DNA from: Candidatus Bipolaricaulota bacterium
GTDB taxonomy: Bacteria; Bipolaricaulota; Bipolaricaulia; Bipolaricaulales; Bipolaricaulaceae
Direction: 5' to 3'
Assembly: GCA_030550535.1 (NCBI GenBank)
Contig: JAUQPF010000026.1
Location: forward strand, 1-64,000
DNA: 64,000 nt
Both the position numbers and the translations under genes were made by a program. Positions 42,303 to 50,428 of the stretch are shown here, one piece after another; position 1 is the stretch's first letter, and every line of letters begins with the position of its first letter. The notes under the pieces are model-generated. The model worked only from the letters and a program-made list of their open reading frames with translations. It had not been told where the DNA came from and made no database searches.

Positions 42303-43903
42303 GGCCGGCGCGCACGCATGTGCTTGTGGCCGTGGACGAGGAGGCCCGCCAGGCCGGCGTGGAGGAGGTCCTTGCGGCCCTGCGCCAAGTCTTGGACCGC
42401 TGCGGCCTTCGGGAGGAGGTCCAGATCGTGGAGACCGGGACCTTGGGGATCTCCGGGCAGGGGGTGGTCCTCGCGGTCTACCCCGATGGGGTCTTCTACG
42501 GCCGGGTCCAGCCCGCGGATGTGGAGGAGATCGTGGAGGTGCACCTCCTCAAGGGGCGGCCGGTGGCGCGCCTGCGGCTTCCCACCGCGGCGCCGGTGGC
42601 CCGGCCCGGCGAGATCCTCGGCCGCCAGACCCGCGTGGTCCTGCGCAACGTGGGCGTCATCGACCCCGAGAACATCGAGGAGTACATCGCCCAGGGCGGC
42701 TACGAGGCCCTGGCCAAGGCCCTTTTCGCCATGAAGCCGGAGGAGGTGATCGAGGAGGTGCGGCGGGCGGGGCTGCGGGGCCGGGGCGGGGCGGGCTTCC
42801 CCACCGGCGTGAAGTGGGCGGCGGTGCGCCAGGCCCCTGGGCCCGAAAAGTACGTGATCTGCAACGCCGACGAGGGCGAGCCCGGCACCTTCAAGGACCG
42901 GCTCATCCTCGAGGGCGACCCCCACCGGATCCTCGAGGCCATGGCCATCGCCGGCTACGCCGTGGGGGCAAAACGGGGCATCATCTACGTGCGCGGCGAG
43001 TACGCCCTTTCCATCCGGCGCCTGGAGCGGGCCATCGCCCAAGCCCACGCGTACGGGCTTTTGGGGGAAAACATCCTGGAGAGCGGATTTTCCTTCGAGA
43101 TCGAGGTGCGGCCGGGTGCGGGCGCCTACGTGTGCGGGGAGGAGACGGCCCTCATCGAGTCCCTGGAGGGCAAGCGGGGCTGGCCGCGCATCCGCCCGCC
43201 CTACCCCGTGACCCACGGCCTGTGGGGGAAACCCACGGTGGTGAACAACGTGGAGACCCTGGCCAGCGTGCCCGACATCCTCCTGCGCGGGGCCGCCTGG
43301 TTCCGCTCCTTGGGCACCCCCACCTGCCCGGGCACCAAGGTGTACACGATCCTTGGGCACGTGCGCTTCCCCGGGCTCGTGGAGGTGGAGATGGGGACGC
43401 CCTTGCGGGTGCTCATCTATGAGCTCGGCGGAGGAACGCGGGATGGCCGACCCTTGAAGGCCGTGCTCATCGGCGGCGCGGCCGGCGCCTTCCTCACCCC
43501 CCAGGACCTCGACGTGCGCCTGGACTTCGACTCCCTGGCGGGAAGGGCCGCGGTCCTCGGCTCGGGAGCCGTCCTCGTCATGGACGAGTCCACGTGCATC
43601 GTGGACATGCTGGGGAGCATCCTTCGCTTCTTCCGCCACGAGTCCTGCGGGCAGTGCGTGCCCTGCCGGGCGGGGACGGATCTTTTGGTGCGGCTTTGGG
43701 AGCGGGTGCGCCGGGGGGAGGCGGATGAGGCCGCTTTGGCGCGCATGGAGGAGGTCGTGGAGGTCATGCGCCAGGCCTCCCTTTGCCCCCTTGGGCAATC
43801 CCTGGCCCTGCCGGTGCGCTCCGCCTTGGAGAAGTTCCGCCCGGAGTTCCTGAGCCACGCCCAGGGCGCGGCCTGCCCCGTCTGCCGAAGGGAGGGGAAA
43901 TGA
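42299..43903 (+). CDS. nuoF: Second NuoF-like NADH/FMN subunit, head domain without cysteines
   Basis: 534 residues. The core is intact: [41 protein letters not shown], and SCGQCVPCRAGT with SLCPLGQS for the [4Fe-4S] cluster. The N-terminal thioredoxin-fold region aligns with that of HoxF but has no ligands (HVLVAVDEEARQAG, ETGTLGISGQGV), and there is no ferredoxin tail. The nucleotide motif EGEPGTFKDR is closer to complex I and formate dehydrogenase NuoF than to HoxF ([10 protein letters not shown]). It probably accepts electrons from NADH and works with NuoE at 41844. Confidence 0.9.
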   Translation: MRPARTHVLVAVDEEARQAGVEEVLAALRQVLDRCGLREEVQIVETGTLGISGQGVVLAVYPDGVFYGRVQPADVEEIVEVHLLKGRPVARLRLPTAAPVARPGEILGRQTRVVLRNVGVIDPENIEEYIAQGGYEALAKALFAMKPEEVIEEVRRAGLRGRGGAGFPTGVKWAAVRQAPGPEKYVICNADEGEPGTFKDRLILEGDPHRILEAMAIAGYAVGAKRGIIYVRGEYALSIRRLERAIAQAHAYGLLGENILESGFSFEIEVRPGAGAYVCGEETALIESLEGKRGWPRIRPPYPVTHGLWGKPTVVNNVETLASVPDILLRGAAWFRSLGTPTCPGTKVYTILGHVRFPGLVEVEMGTPLRVLIYELGGGTRDGRPLKAVLIGGAAGAFLTPQDLDVRLDFDSLAGRAAVLGSGAVLVMDESTCIVDMLGSILRFFRHESCGQCVPCRAGTDLLVRLWERVRRGEADEAALARMEEVVEVMRQASLCPLGQSLALPVRSALEKFRPEFLSHAQGAACPVCRREGK

Positions 43904-45228
43904 GGATCACCTTCGCCGGCGCCGCGGGCACGGTCACCGGCTCCTGCTTCTTCGTGGCGACCAAGGGCGTGAAGCTCCTCGTGGACTGTGGGATGTTCCA
44001 GGGGTTACCGGAGCTTGAGGCCCGCAACGCTGAGCCCTTCCCCTTTGACCCCGCGGAGGTGGACTGGCTCATCCTCACCCACGGCCACCTGGACCATTTG
44101 GGGTTGGTGCCGCGCCTGGTGCGCGAGGGCTTCCAGGGCCGGGGGATCTGCACCGTGCCCACCCGGGACATCGCCCAGGTCATGCTCATGGACGCCGCCC
44201 GCATCCAGGAGGAAGAGGAGGGCGGGGCCCTCTACACCGTGGAGGACGCCTTGGAGTCCCTGGACCGCCTGGCCGTCACCGTGGAGTACGGCGAGGAGGT
44301 GGAGCTGGGCAAGGGCGTGAGGGTCCGGTTCCACGACGCCGGACATATCCTGGGCGCGGCCTTCGTGGAGATCCAGGCCGAGGGAAAGACCCTCGTCTTC
44401 TCGGGGGATCTGGGGAACCGGGGGAAGCCCCTGGTGGAGGACCCCTCCTACCCCCCGAAGGCGGACGTGCTGGTCTTGGAGTCCACCTACGGGGATCGGC
44501 TCCATCCTCCCGTGGAGGAGTCCATCGAGGAGCTGCGGCGGGTGATCGTGGAAACCCTGGCGAGCGGGGGGAACGTGGTCATCCCCTCGTTTGCTCTCGA
44601 ACGCACCCAGGAGGTGCTGTACATCCTCTTTCGGCTGTGGAAGGAGCGGAGGATCCCGCGCACCAAGATCTTCCTGGACTCGCCCTTGGCCACCCAGGCC
44701 ACCAAGATCTTCGAGCGCTATACCGAGCGCTTTCCTGAGCCGGCCCGCAAGCTCTTTCGCAAGAAGGAGGACCCCTTTGACTTTGAGCTGTTGGAGTACA
44801 CCCTGACCAAGGCCGCCTCCAAGAAGATCGCGGAGGAGAACGGGGTCATCATCATCGCGGGGTCCGGCATGTGCACGGGCGGCCGCATCCTCTACCACCT
44901 TAAGGCCAATTTGCCCCGGCCGGAGTCCTCCATCGTGTTCGTGGGGTATCAAGCGGAGGGCACCCTGGGCCGGGCCATCCTGGACGGCGCCTTCGAGGTG
45001 GAGATCCTGGGGAGCGTGGTGCCCGTGCGGGCCGCGGTGTGGCGCATCGAGGGCCTCTCCGCCCACGCCGATCAAGAAATCCTTTTGGACTGGGCCCTCC
45101 ACGCTGACCCCGGCCAGGTGTTCCTCGTCCACGGCGAGCCCCACGCCCTGGGCGCCCTGGCCTCCCGCCTCGCCAGCCTCGGCTACTCCGTGCATATCCC
45201 CGCTTGGCACGAGACGGTCGAGCTGTGA
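43900..45228 (+). CDS. Beta-CASP metallo-beta-lactamase RNase
   Basis: 442 residues from the ATG overlapping the preceding stop. Zinc motifs THGHLDHLG, RFHDAGHILGAAF, VFSGDLGNRG, the beta-CASP motifs LESTYGDR and IIIAGSGMCTGGRILYHL, and SAHADQEILL, VHGE. This is the YsH1/CPSF73-like bacterial group of RNA-processing exonucleases, without KH domains. Cytoplasmic. Its place at the end of the hydrogenase unit does not reveal a role; mRNA processing of the long transcript is conceivable. Confidence 0.9.
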   Translation: MRITFAGAAGTVTGSCFFVATKGVKLLVDCGMFQGLPELEARNAEPFPFDPAEVDWLILTHGHLDHLGLVPRLVREGFQGRGICTVPTRDIAQVMLMDAARIQEEEEGGALYTVEDALESLDRLAVTVEYGEEVELGKGVRVRFHDAGHILGAAFVEIQAEGKTLVFSGDLGNRGKPLVEDPSYPPKADVLVLESTYGDRLHPPVEESIEELRRVIVETLASGGNVVIPSFALERTQEVLYILFRLWKERRIPRTKIFLDSPLATQATKIFERYTERFPEPARKLFRKKEDPFDFELLEYTLTKAASKKIAEENGVIIIAGSGMCTGGRILYHLKANLPRPESSIVFVGYQAEGTLGRAILDGAFEVEILGSVVPVRAAVWRIEGLSAHADQEILLDWALHADPGQVFLVHGEPHALGALASRLASLGYSVHIPAWHETVEL

Positions 45229-46139
45229 GGGTCGCGGTTCTGGGCAGCCTCAACATGACCCTCGTGGCGGAGGTGGAGCGCCTGCCCCCGCCCGGGGAGA
45301 CCGCGCTGGGCCGCGGTTTCTCCCTTGTTCCCGGTGGCCGAGGCCTGGTCCAAGCCGTGGCCGCGGCCCGCCTGGGCGCCGAGGTCGCCCTGTTCGGAAA
45401 GGTGGGGAACGACGAGTTCGGACGTGAACTCCTGCGCGTGGCCAAAGAGAACGGCGTGGACATAAGCCTCGTGGAGGAAGCCCCCACCCACACGGGAGCG
45501 TTCGTCCTCCTCGTGGACCCCCGCCAAGAGGCCGTAAGCGCGTACACGCCCGGGGCCAACGCCTTCGTGGACGAGGCCTACATCCAAAAGATCCTCCCCC
45601 ACCTCAGCGCCGCCGACGTTTTGCTCGTGCAATTGGAGATCCCCTTGGCCTCCCTGGCCTTCGCCTTGAAGCGCCTGCCCAGGGAGCGCCCCCCGGTGGT
45701 GCTCAACCCCGCCCCGCCCCAGGACCTCTCCGGCCTGCCCCTCGGGCGGGTGGACGTCCTGATCCCCAACGCCCAGGAGTTCCGGACCCTCACGGGCTGG
45801 TCGGGGAGCATCGAGGAGCTGGAGCGCGCAGGGAAGAGGCTGCTCGCCCAAGGGGTGAGGGCCCTGGTGGTCACGGCGGGGGAGGATGGGGCCTACCTCG
45901 TGGAGCCGGAGGGCGTGACCCATTTCCCCGCGGTCCCCGTGGCGGCGGTGGATCCCGCCGGAGCGGGGGAGGCCTTCTGCGCGGCCCTGGCGGTGAAGCT
46001 GGGGCAGGGCCGAGGGCTCTACGAGGCCGTGGGCTTCGCCGCGGCCGCCGCGGCCCTCGCCACCCAGAAAAAGGGCGTCCTCCCCAGCCTCCCCACCCTC
46101 GCGGAGGTCCAGACCCTCCTCGCCCGGCTCGCCGACTGA
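45225..46139 (+). CDS. PfkB/ribokinase-family protein with altered catalytic motif
   Basis: 304 residues from a GTG overlapping the preceding stop. PfkB fold: VAVLGSLNMTLVAEVERLPP, GGRGLVQAVAAARLGAEVAL, LNPAPPQDL and PNAQEFRTLTGW. The catalytic signature, usually DTTGAGDAF, reads DPAGAGEAFCAAL: the base Asp is Glu. The first signature also departs (GGRGLVQ for GGKGANQ). It may have low activity or act as a binding protein; otherwise a sugar or nucleoside kinase. Last gene of the hydrogenase unit. Confidence 0.85.
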   Translation: MRVAVLGSLNMTLVAEVERLPPPGETALGRGFSLVPGGRGLVQAVAAARLGAEVALFGKVGNDEFGRELLRVAKENGVDISLVEEAPTHTGAFVLLVDPRQEAVSAYTPGANAFVDEAYIQKILPHLSAADVLLVQLEIPLASLAFALKRLPRERPPVVLNPAPPQDLSGLPLGRVDVLIPNAQEFRTLTGWSGSIEELERAGKRLLAQGVRALVVTAGEDGAYLVEPEGVTHFPAVPVAAVDPAGAGEAFCAALAVKLGQGRGLYEAVGFAAAAAALATQKKGVLPSLPTLAEVQTLLARLAD

Positions 46140-46324
46140 CCCTTGACAGAGGTCTGCAAAAGTCGTACATGCAATTCGTGCCACTTCTCCTAACGCGGCG
46201 GTCTCGTCCGCTTGGCCCGGCCAACGCCCCGGCCGGGGCGTAACCTCATTTTCTTTCGCGTAGCGTCCTCGCGTCCCGCGGTTTTCTTGCGCCTTTTCTT
46301 TTGGTCCCCAAAAAGGAGGGGAGC
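46140..46324 (+). promoter_or_regulatory. Intergenic region with TTGACA box and GC palindrome
   Basis: TTGACA (46143-46148) is followed after 17 bp by TACATG, a poor -10. CGCCCCGGCCGGGGCG (46225-46240) is a perfect 16 bp palindrome, then a pyrimidine-rich stretch. It may end the hydrogenase unit or lie in a long leader of the next gene. The ribosome site AAAAAGGAGGGG ends just before the GTG at 46325. Confidence 0.4.
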
Positions 46325-47218
46325 GTGAAGCGTGAGGCTTTGGCTTTGGAGGTTACGAGCGTCGTGCTTGGGGCGTCCCGGGAGTTCCTGGCGAAGGAAG
46401 GGTTCGTCGAGCTTCTCCCAGTGATCCTCGCGCCGGTCACCGATCCTCTGCGCACCACGCCGGAGTGGGCCACGATCACGGCCTACGGCCACACCTGGTA
46501 CCTCACCCGCAGCATGATCTTCCACAAGCAGGCGGCAGTTCGCGTGCATCCCAAGATCTTCTGCTTCTCCCCGAACGTGCGGCTGGAACCCAGGGAGCGG
46601 GCGCACACCGGCCGCCACCTTTTCGAGTTCGTGCAACTCGATCTGGAGGTGCGTGACGCCACCCGGGAGGACGTGATGGATTTGGGCGAGCGCCTCCTCC
46701 TTCACGTCCTTTCGGAGGTGCGGCGGGAATGCGGGAGGGCCCTAGCGGCCTGGGGGCGGGAGCTCCCCGACTACCCGCGGCCCTTCCCGCGCATCACTTG
46801 GCACGAGGCCCATCGCGAGTTCGGCGAGAACTTCGAGACGGAGCTCTCCCGCCGAAGCAAAACCCCCGTCTGGCTCGTGGACTTCCCCATCGACCAGCGG
46901 GAGTTCTACGACCGGGAGGATCCGGACCGGCCGGGCATCCTCCGGGACATGGACCTCCTCTATCCCGAGGGCTTCGGGGAGGGCCTCTCCGGCGGGGAAC
47001 GTGAATACCAAGGGGAGAGGATCAGGGCGCGCATCCTCCGGCAGGGCCTTTCGCTTGAGGCCTATCGGCCCCTTTTGGCCTTGGCCGAGGACGGGCTTTG
47101 CCCTTCCGCGGGGTTCGGGATCGGGGTAGAGCGGCTGGTGCGTTTTCTGTGTGGGTTTCCCCACATCGCGGAGACGCGGCTTTTCCCGCGCGTCCCTGGA
47201 GAACACGCCCTCCTTTAG
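46325..47218 (+). CDS. AsnRS-like asparagine synthetase (archaeal AS-AR type)
   Basis: 297 residues from the GTG at 46325, chosen for its strong AAGGAGGGG site. It is the catalytic core of a class II aspartyl/asparaginyl-tRNA synthetase without the N-terminal anticodon-binding OB domain: YLTRSMIFHKQAA, motif 2 FSPNVRLEPRERAHTGRHLF, FEFVQLDLEV, and motif 3 SAGFGIGVERLVRFLCG. In Pyrococcus such a truncated AsnRS relative makes asparagine from aspartate and ammonia with ATP. It could still be another adenylate-forming enzyme. Convergent with the diguanylate cyclase gene (4 bp overlap). Confidence 0.8.
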   Translation: MKREALALEVTSVVLGASREFLAKEGFVELLPVILAPVTDPLRTTPEWATITAYGHTWYLTRSMIFHKQAAVRVHPKIFCFSPNVRLEPRERAHTGRHLFEFVQLDLEVRDATREDVMDLGERLLLHVLSEVRRECGRALAAWGRELPDYPRPFPRITWHEAHREFGENFETELSRRSKTPVWLVDFPIDQREFYDREDPDRPGILRDMDLLYPEGFGEGLSGGEREYQGERIRARILRQGLSLEAYRPLLALAEDGLCPSAGFGIGVERLVRFLCGFPHIAETRLFPRVPGEHALL

Positions 47219-49569
47219 CCCAGGCGGGCCCTTTTGGCGGCGTACATGCGCGCGTCGGCCTCCCGCAGGAGCTCCTCGGGAGGCCGACCCTTTTGGGGAT
47301 CGTAGGCGGCGATCCCCGCGGAAAAATCGAGGACCACCCCGAGGTCCAGCGTGCGGCTCCAAGCCCGGAGCTTCCCGCGCACCCGCCGCACGGCCTCCTC
47401 CGCCCCGGCCTCGTCCGTCTCCGGAAGAAGAAGGAGAAACTCGTCGCCCCCGTAACGGAAAACGTAGTCGCAGGCGCGCAGGTTCTGCAGGAGGAGCTTG
47501 GCGATCCCTTTGAGCACCTCGTCGCCGCGGAGGTGCCCAAAGGCGTTGTTCACGTGGCGGAAGTTGTCCACATCAAGAAGGGCCAAGGCGAAGGGATGGC
47601 CGTAGCGCTGGGCCCGCCGGATCTCCCGCGACAGCACCTCGAAGAGGTAGCGGCGGTTGTAGAGGTTGGTGAGGGGATCGCGGTGGCTGAGGTCCCGCAG
47701 GGCCTCACGGGCGCACAACCCCTCGATGGCCATGGCCAAAAGGTCGGCCACGGCCGCCAAGAACTCCTCGTCCTCGGGCCGGAACCGCCCAAGCTCCACG
47801 CTCTCCACATCCAAAACGCCAAGGAGCTCGTTTCCAAAAAGGATGGGCACGGCGAGCTCCGCGCGGATGTCCGGATGCACGGGAACGTAGCGGGGATCCT
47901 GGCGGACGTCGTCCAGGCGCAGGGGCCGGCGCTCCCGGGCCACCCAGCCCACCACCCCCTGCCAGAGAGGGAGGCGGTGGCCCTGGACGTAGCGCGGCCC
48001 GGGGAGGTCGGAGTGGGCCGCGGCCACCACGAGCTCCTGACCCTCGGCCCAAAGCACCGCCCCGAACTCGTAGCGCACCTCCCGCCGCAGGATCTCCAGC
48101 GCGCCCGCGAGGAGCTCGGGCACGCTTTCAAAGGTGCTGAGCTCGTGGGCCAACTTGAAGGCCCCCTGAAGCCAGGCCTTATGGCGCTGCAGTTCCTCCA
48201 GTTGAAAAGCACGCTCGGCCGCGAGGGCCGCGAGATCCGCGAAGACCTCCAAGGGCTCCAGCATCTCCAGGGTGGGCTCCTTGGGAATGACGGGCTCGTC
48301 CACGGAGATGTGCCCGATGATCCCGGCCCGGCCGCGCAGAGGGATGAGGAGGAAATCGTCGGGATGCCAACCCGGGGAGGTGCGCCGCCCCGGAAGACCC
48401 ACGTCCTTTCCCCAGGGAGCCCGGTCGTGGGGGATGTAGTAGGAGCGCCCAATACGGAATTCCTCCTGGAAGGCGAGCAGGCGCTGCTCCGGCCGAAGCC
48501 CCCCTTGCTCCCGGAGCCGTTCCTCCTCGTCGGGCGCGAGCCCGGCGGTGGCCAGGGCCATCACCGGGCCCAAAAGCGGGGGCTGGTGCCGAAGATCATA
48601 AAGGGAGACCACGGCCCGCCGGAAGGGCGAGTGCTCCACCACGGCCTGGGCCACCCGGCGCAGCACCTCCTCCACCCTGGTCGCCCCCAGGATCTCCTGG
48701 GCCACGAGGAGCAGACTTTTCCTCAGGCGCTCGGCCTCCGCCTCCCAGGTCACGTCGCGCAGGATGCCCTGCACGGCCGGCCGACCCCCGTAAAGAATGG
48801 GCCAAGCCTGCACCTCCAGGGTGAGGGTTCTTCCGTCCTTGTGGAGGGCCCGGAAACGGTAGCGTTTGGGCGCATCCTCCCCGCGCAACCGCCGCTCCAA
48901 GTTCGCCTGCACCGCAGCCCGGTCCTCGGGATGCACGAAGTCCAGGGGGTTGCGGCCAAGAAACTCCTCCGCAGCGTAGCCGCCGATGCGCGCCATCCCC
49001 GGGTTGGCAAACACGATCCTTCCATCTTGGATGACGTAGACGCCCACGATCTCGTTCTCCACGAACTGCTGGAGGCTACGCAGGTGTTCCTCGGTCTCCC
49101 TCTGCTTTTGGGTGAACGCCAGGGCCAAGGCCAGGACCCCGGCGGCGGCCTCCCATTGGGCGAGGTCCTCCGGAGGGAGCGAGCCCAGCCGGCGCGAGCC
49201 CAGGGCCCAGACCCCAAGCTCGCGCTCGCCCACAACCAGCGGGATGTACGCGGCGAATCGGATCCCTTCGGCCCGGGTAAGGGGGTCGTGGAACTCCGTG
49301 GCCACGAGGGGCTGGCGCGTGGCGAGGGCGCGGCCCAAATAAGGGTGGTCGCGGGGGTTGCGCTCCGCAGCGAGCACAAAGGGCTGGGAAAGGCCGAAAT
49401 GCGCAAGAAGTCGGAACTCTTGGTCCTCAAGGAGGTAGATGGCCCCGAAGTCCAAGCCCAGATGGGTGAGGAGTTCGGCCAGGGCCTGGCGCGCCACCTC
49501 CTCCAGAGAGGACCCGCGCAGGGCCGTCCTGGCCACCGCCCCCAGTATCCCCGCCCATCGGCTCTCCAT
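47215..49569 (-). CDS. Multi-sensor diguanylate cyclase (GAF-PAS-GAF-GAF-GGDEF)
   Basis: 784 residues, no membrane segment. GAF about 20-150, PAS about 165-285 (NEIVGVYVIQDGRIVFANPG), GAF about 290-465, GAF about 485-620 (GVLDVESVELGRFRPEDEEF), GGDEF about 625-784. The active site RYGGDEF is intact (GG at 707-708), and an inhibitory I-site RACD lies five residues before it, so the enzyme should make cyclic di-GMP with product feedback. Three GAF domains and a PAS suggest ligand, redox or light inputs in the cytoplasm. The HD-GYP protein at 11215 could degrade the product. Confidence 0.92.
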   Translation of the reverse strand: MESRWAGILGAVARTALRGSSLEEVARQALAELLTHLGLDFGAIYLLEDQEFRLLAHFGLSQPFVLAAERNPRDHPYLGRALATRQPLVATEFHDPLTRAEGIRFAAYIPLVVGERELGVWALGSRRLGSLPPEDLAQWEAAAGVLALALAFTQKQRETEEHLRSLQQFVENEIVGVYVIQDGRIVFANPGMARIGGYAAEEFLGRNPLDFVHPEDRAAVQANLERRLRGEDAPKRYRFRALHKDGRTLTLEVQAWPILYGGRPAVQGILRDVTWEAEAERLRKSLLLVAQEILGATRVEEVLRRVAQAVVEHSPFRRAVVSLYDLRHQPPLLGPVMALATAGLAPDEEERLREQGGLRPEQRLLAFQEEFRIGRSYYIPHDRAPWGKDVGLPGRRTSPGWHPDDFLLIPLRGRAGIIGHISVDEPVIPKEPTLEMLEPLEVFADLAALAAERAFQLEELQRHKAWLQGAFKLAHELSTFESVPELLAGALEILRREVRYEFGAVLWAEGQELVVAAAHSDLPGPRYVQGHRLPLWQGVVGWVARERRPLRLDDVRQDPRYVPVHPDIRAELAVPILFGNELLGVLDVESVELGRFRPEDEEFLAAVADLLAMAIEGLCAREALRDLSHRDPLTNLYNRRYLFEVLSREIRRAQRYGHPFALALLDVDNFRHVNNAFGHLRGDEVLKGIAKLLLQNLRACDYVFRYGGDEFLLLLPETDEAGAEEAVRRVRGKLRAWSRTLDLGVVLDFSAGIAAYDPQKGRPPEELLREADARMYAAKRARLG

Positions 49570-49573
49570 GGAA

Positions 49574-49600
49574 TCCCCTAGCTGGGCCTATTTTAGGGGA
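49574..49600 (-). promoter_or_regulatory. Diguanylate cyclase promoter region with inverted repeat
   Basis: TCCCCTA (49574-49580) and TAGGGGA (49594-49600) are a 7 bp inverted repeat; the second arm overlaps a minus-strand TAAAAT -10 box (49590-49595), 20 nt before the ATG. A possible operator. Confidence 0.4.
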
Positions 49601-49618
49601 GGAAGTGGGGGAGAAAAA

Positions 49619-50428
49619 TCAAAGCCAAAGGGCGGCGATCGTCTCGATGAGGATCTTCGCCGCGCACACCGCGGAGACCCCGGAGGGATCCCAAACGGGC
49701 GCGAGCTCCACGAGGTCCATCCCGATCACCCGGAAGCGACGAAGCTCCCGGAGGATCCCCAGGAACTCCGCCCAGGAAAGACCCCCCGGCTCGGGGTTCG
49801 TCACCCCGGGACAGAGGCTGGGATCCAAAAAGTCCAAATCCACGCTGAGCCAGAGGGGAAGCTCTGGCTTGAGCTTTTGGGAAAAGCTTGGGGGCTCGGC
49901 GAACCAGGGTTCCTCGAGGTCCGCGCCGAAGAAGGAGCGGGCCCCCACGATGACGAGGTTGTCCACAAGCTCCTGGGCGCGACGCAGGGCCGTGGCGTGG
50001 CAGAGCTTCAAACCCAAATACTCGTCCCGTAGGTCCGAATGGGCGTCCAAGGCAAGCACTTGAAGGGGCCCGAACTTGCGGGCCGCGCGCACCGCAGGGA
50101 CCACCACGGTGTGCTCCCCACCCAGCACCACCGGGATCTTCCCATCGCGCAGGATCCGCGCGACCTCCGCTTCCTCCTCGGCCAGGATCTCCTCCACGGA
50201 GCGGTAGGGATCGAGGTCCCCCAGATCCGCGATCCTCGCGTCCCGCACGTCCTTGCGGAAGTGGTGGGAGAAGAACTCCACGGAGTCGGAGGCGGCGCGG
50301 ATGGCGTTGGGCCCTTGGGCCTGGCCGCCGCGCCAGCTCGTGGTGCGCTCGAGCGGCACCCCGAGGATCACCACCCGGGCCTCAGGATAGGGAAGGTTCG
50401 TGCCCAAAAAGCTCAGGCGCTGGGGCAT
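49619..50428 (-). CDS. speB: Agmatinase-family ureohydrolase
   Basis: 269 residues. Binuclear manganese motifs: VLGGEHTVV (His), ALDAHSDLRDEY (Asp, His, Asp) and SVDLDFLDPS (Asp, Asp); CHATALRR supplies a substrate-side His. It hydrolyses agmatine to putrescine and urea or, as in Thermus, N1-aminopropylagmatine to spermidine. It overlaps speE by 16 bp, consistent with either order of reactions. Last gene of the polyamine unit. Confidence 0.9.
   Translation of the reverse strand: MPQRLSFLGTNLPYPEARVVILGVPLERTTSWRGGQAQGPNAIRAASDSVEFFSHHFRKDVRDARIADLGDLDPYRSVEEILAEEEAEVARILRDGKIPVVLGGEHTVVVPAVRAARKFGPLQVLALDAHSDLRDEYLGLKLCHATALRRAQELVDNLVIVGARSFFGADLEEPWFAEPPSFSQKLKPELPLWLSVDLDFLDPSLCPGVTNPEPGGLSWAEFLGILRELRRFRVIGMDLVELAPVWDPSGVSAVCAAKILIETIAALWL

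Noticed and set aside
46225-46240. CGCCCCGGCCGGGGCG as a certain terminator
   Set aside because: It is a perfect palindrome with no natural loop and no T-run directly after it, so I only describe it.
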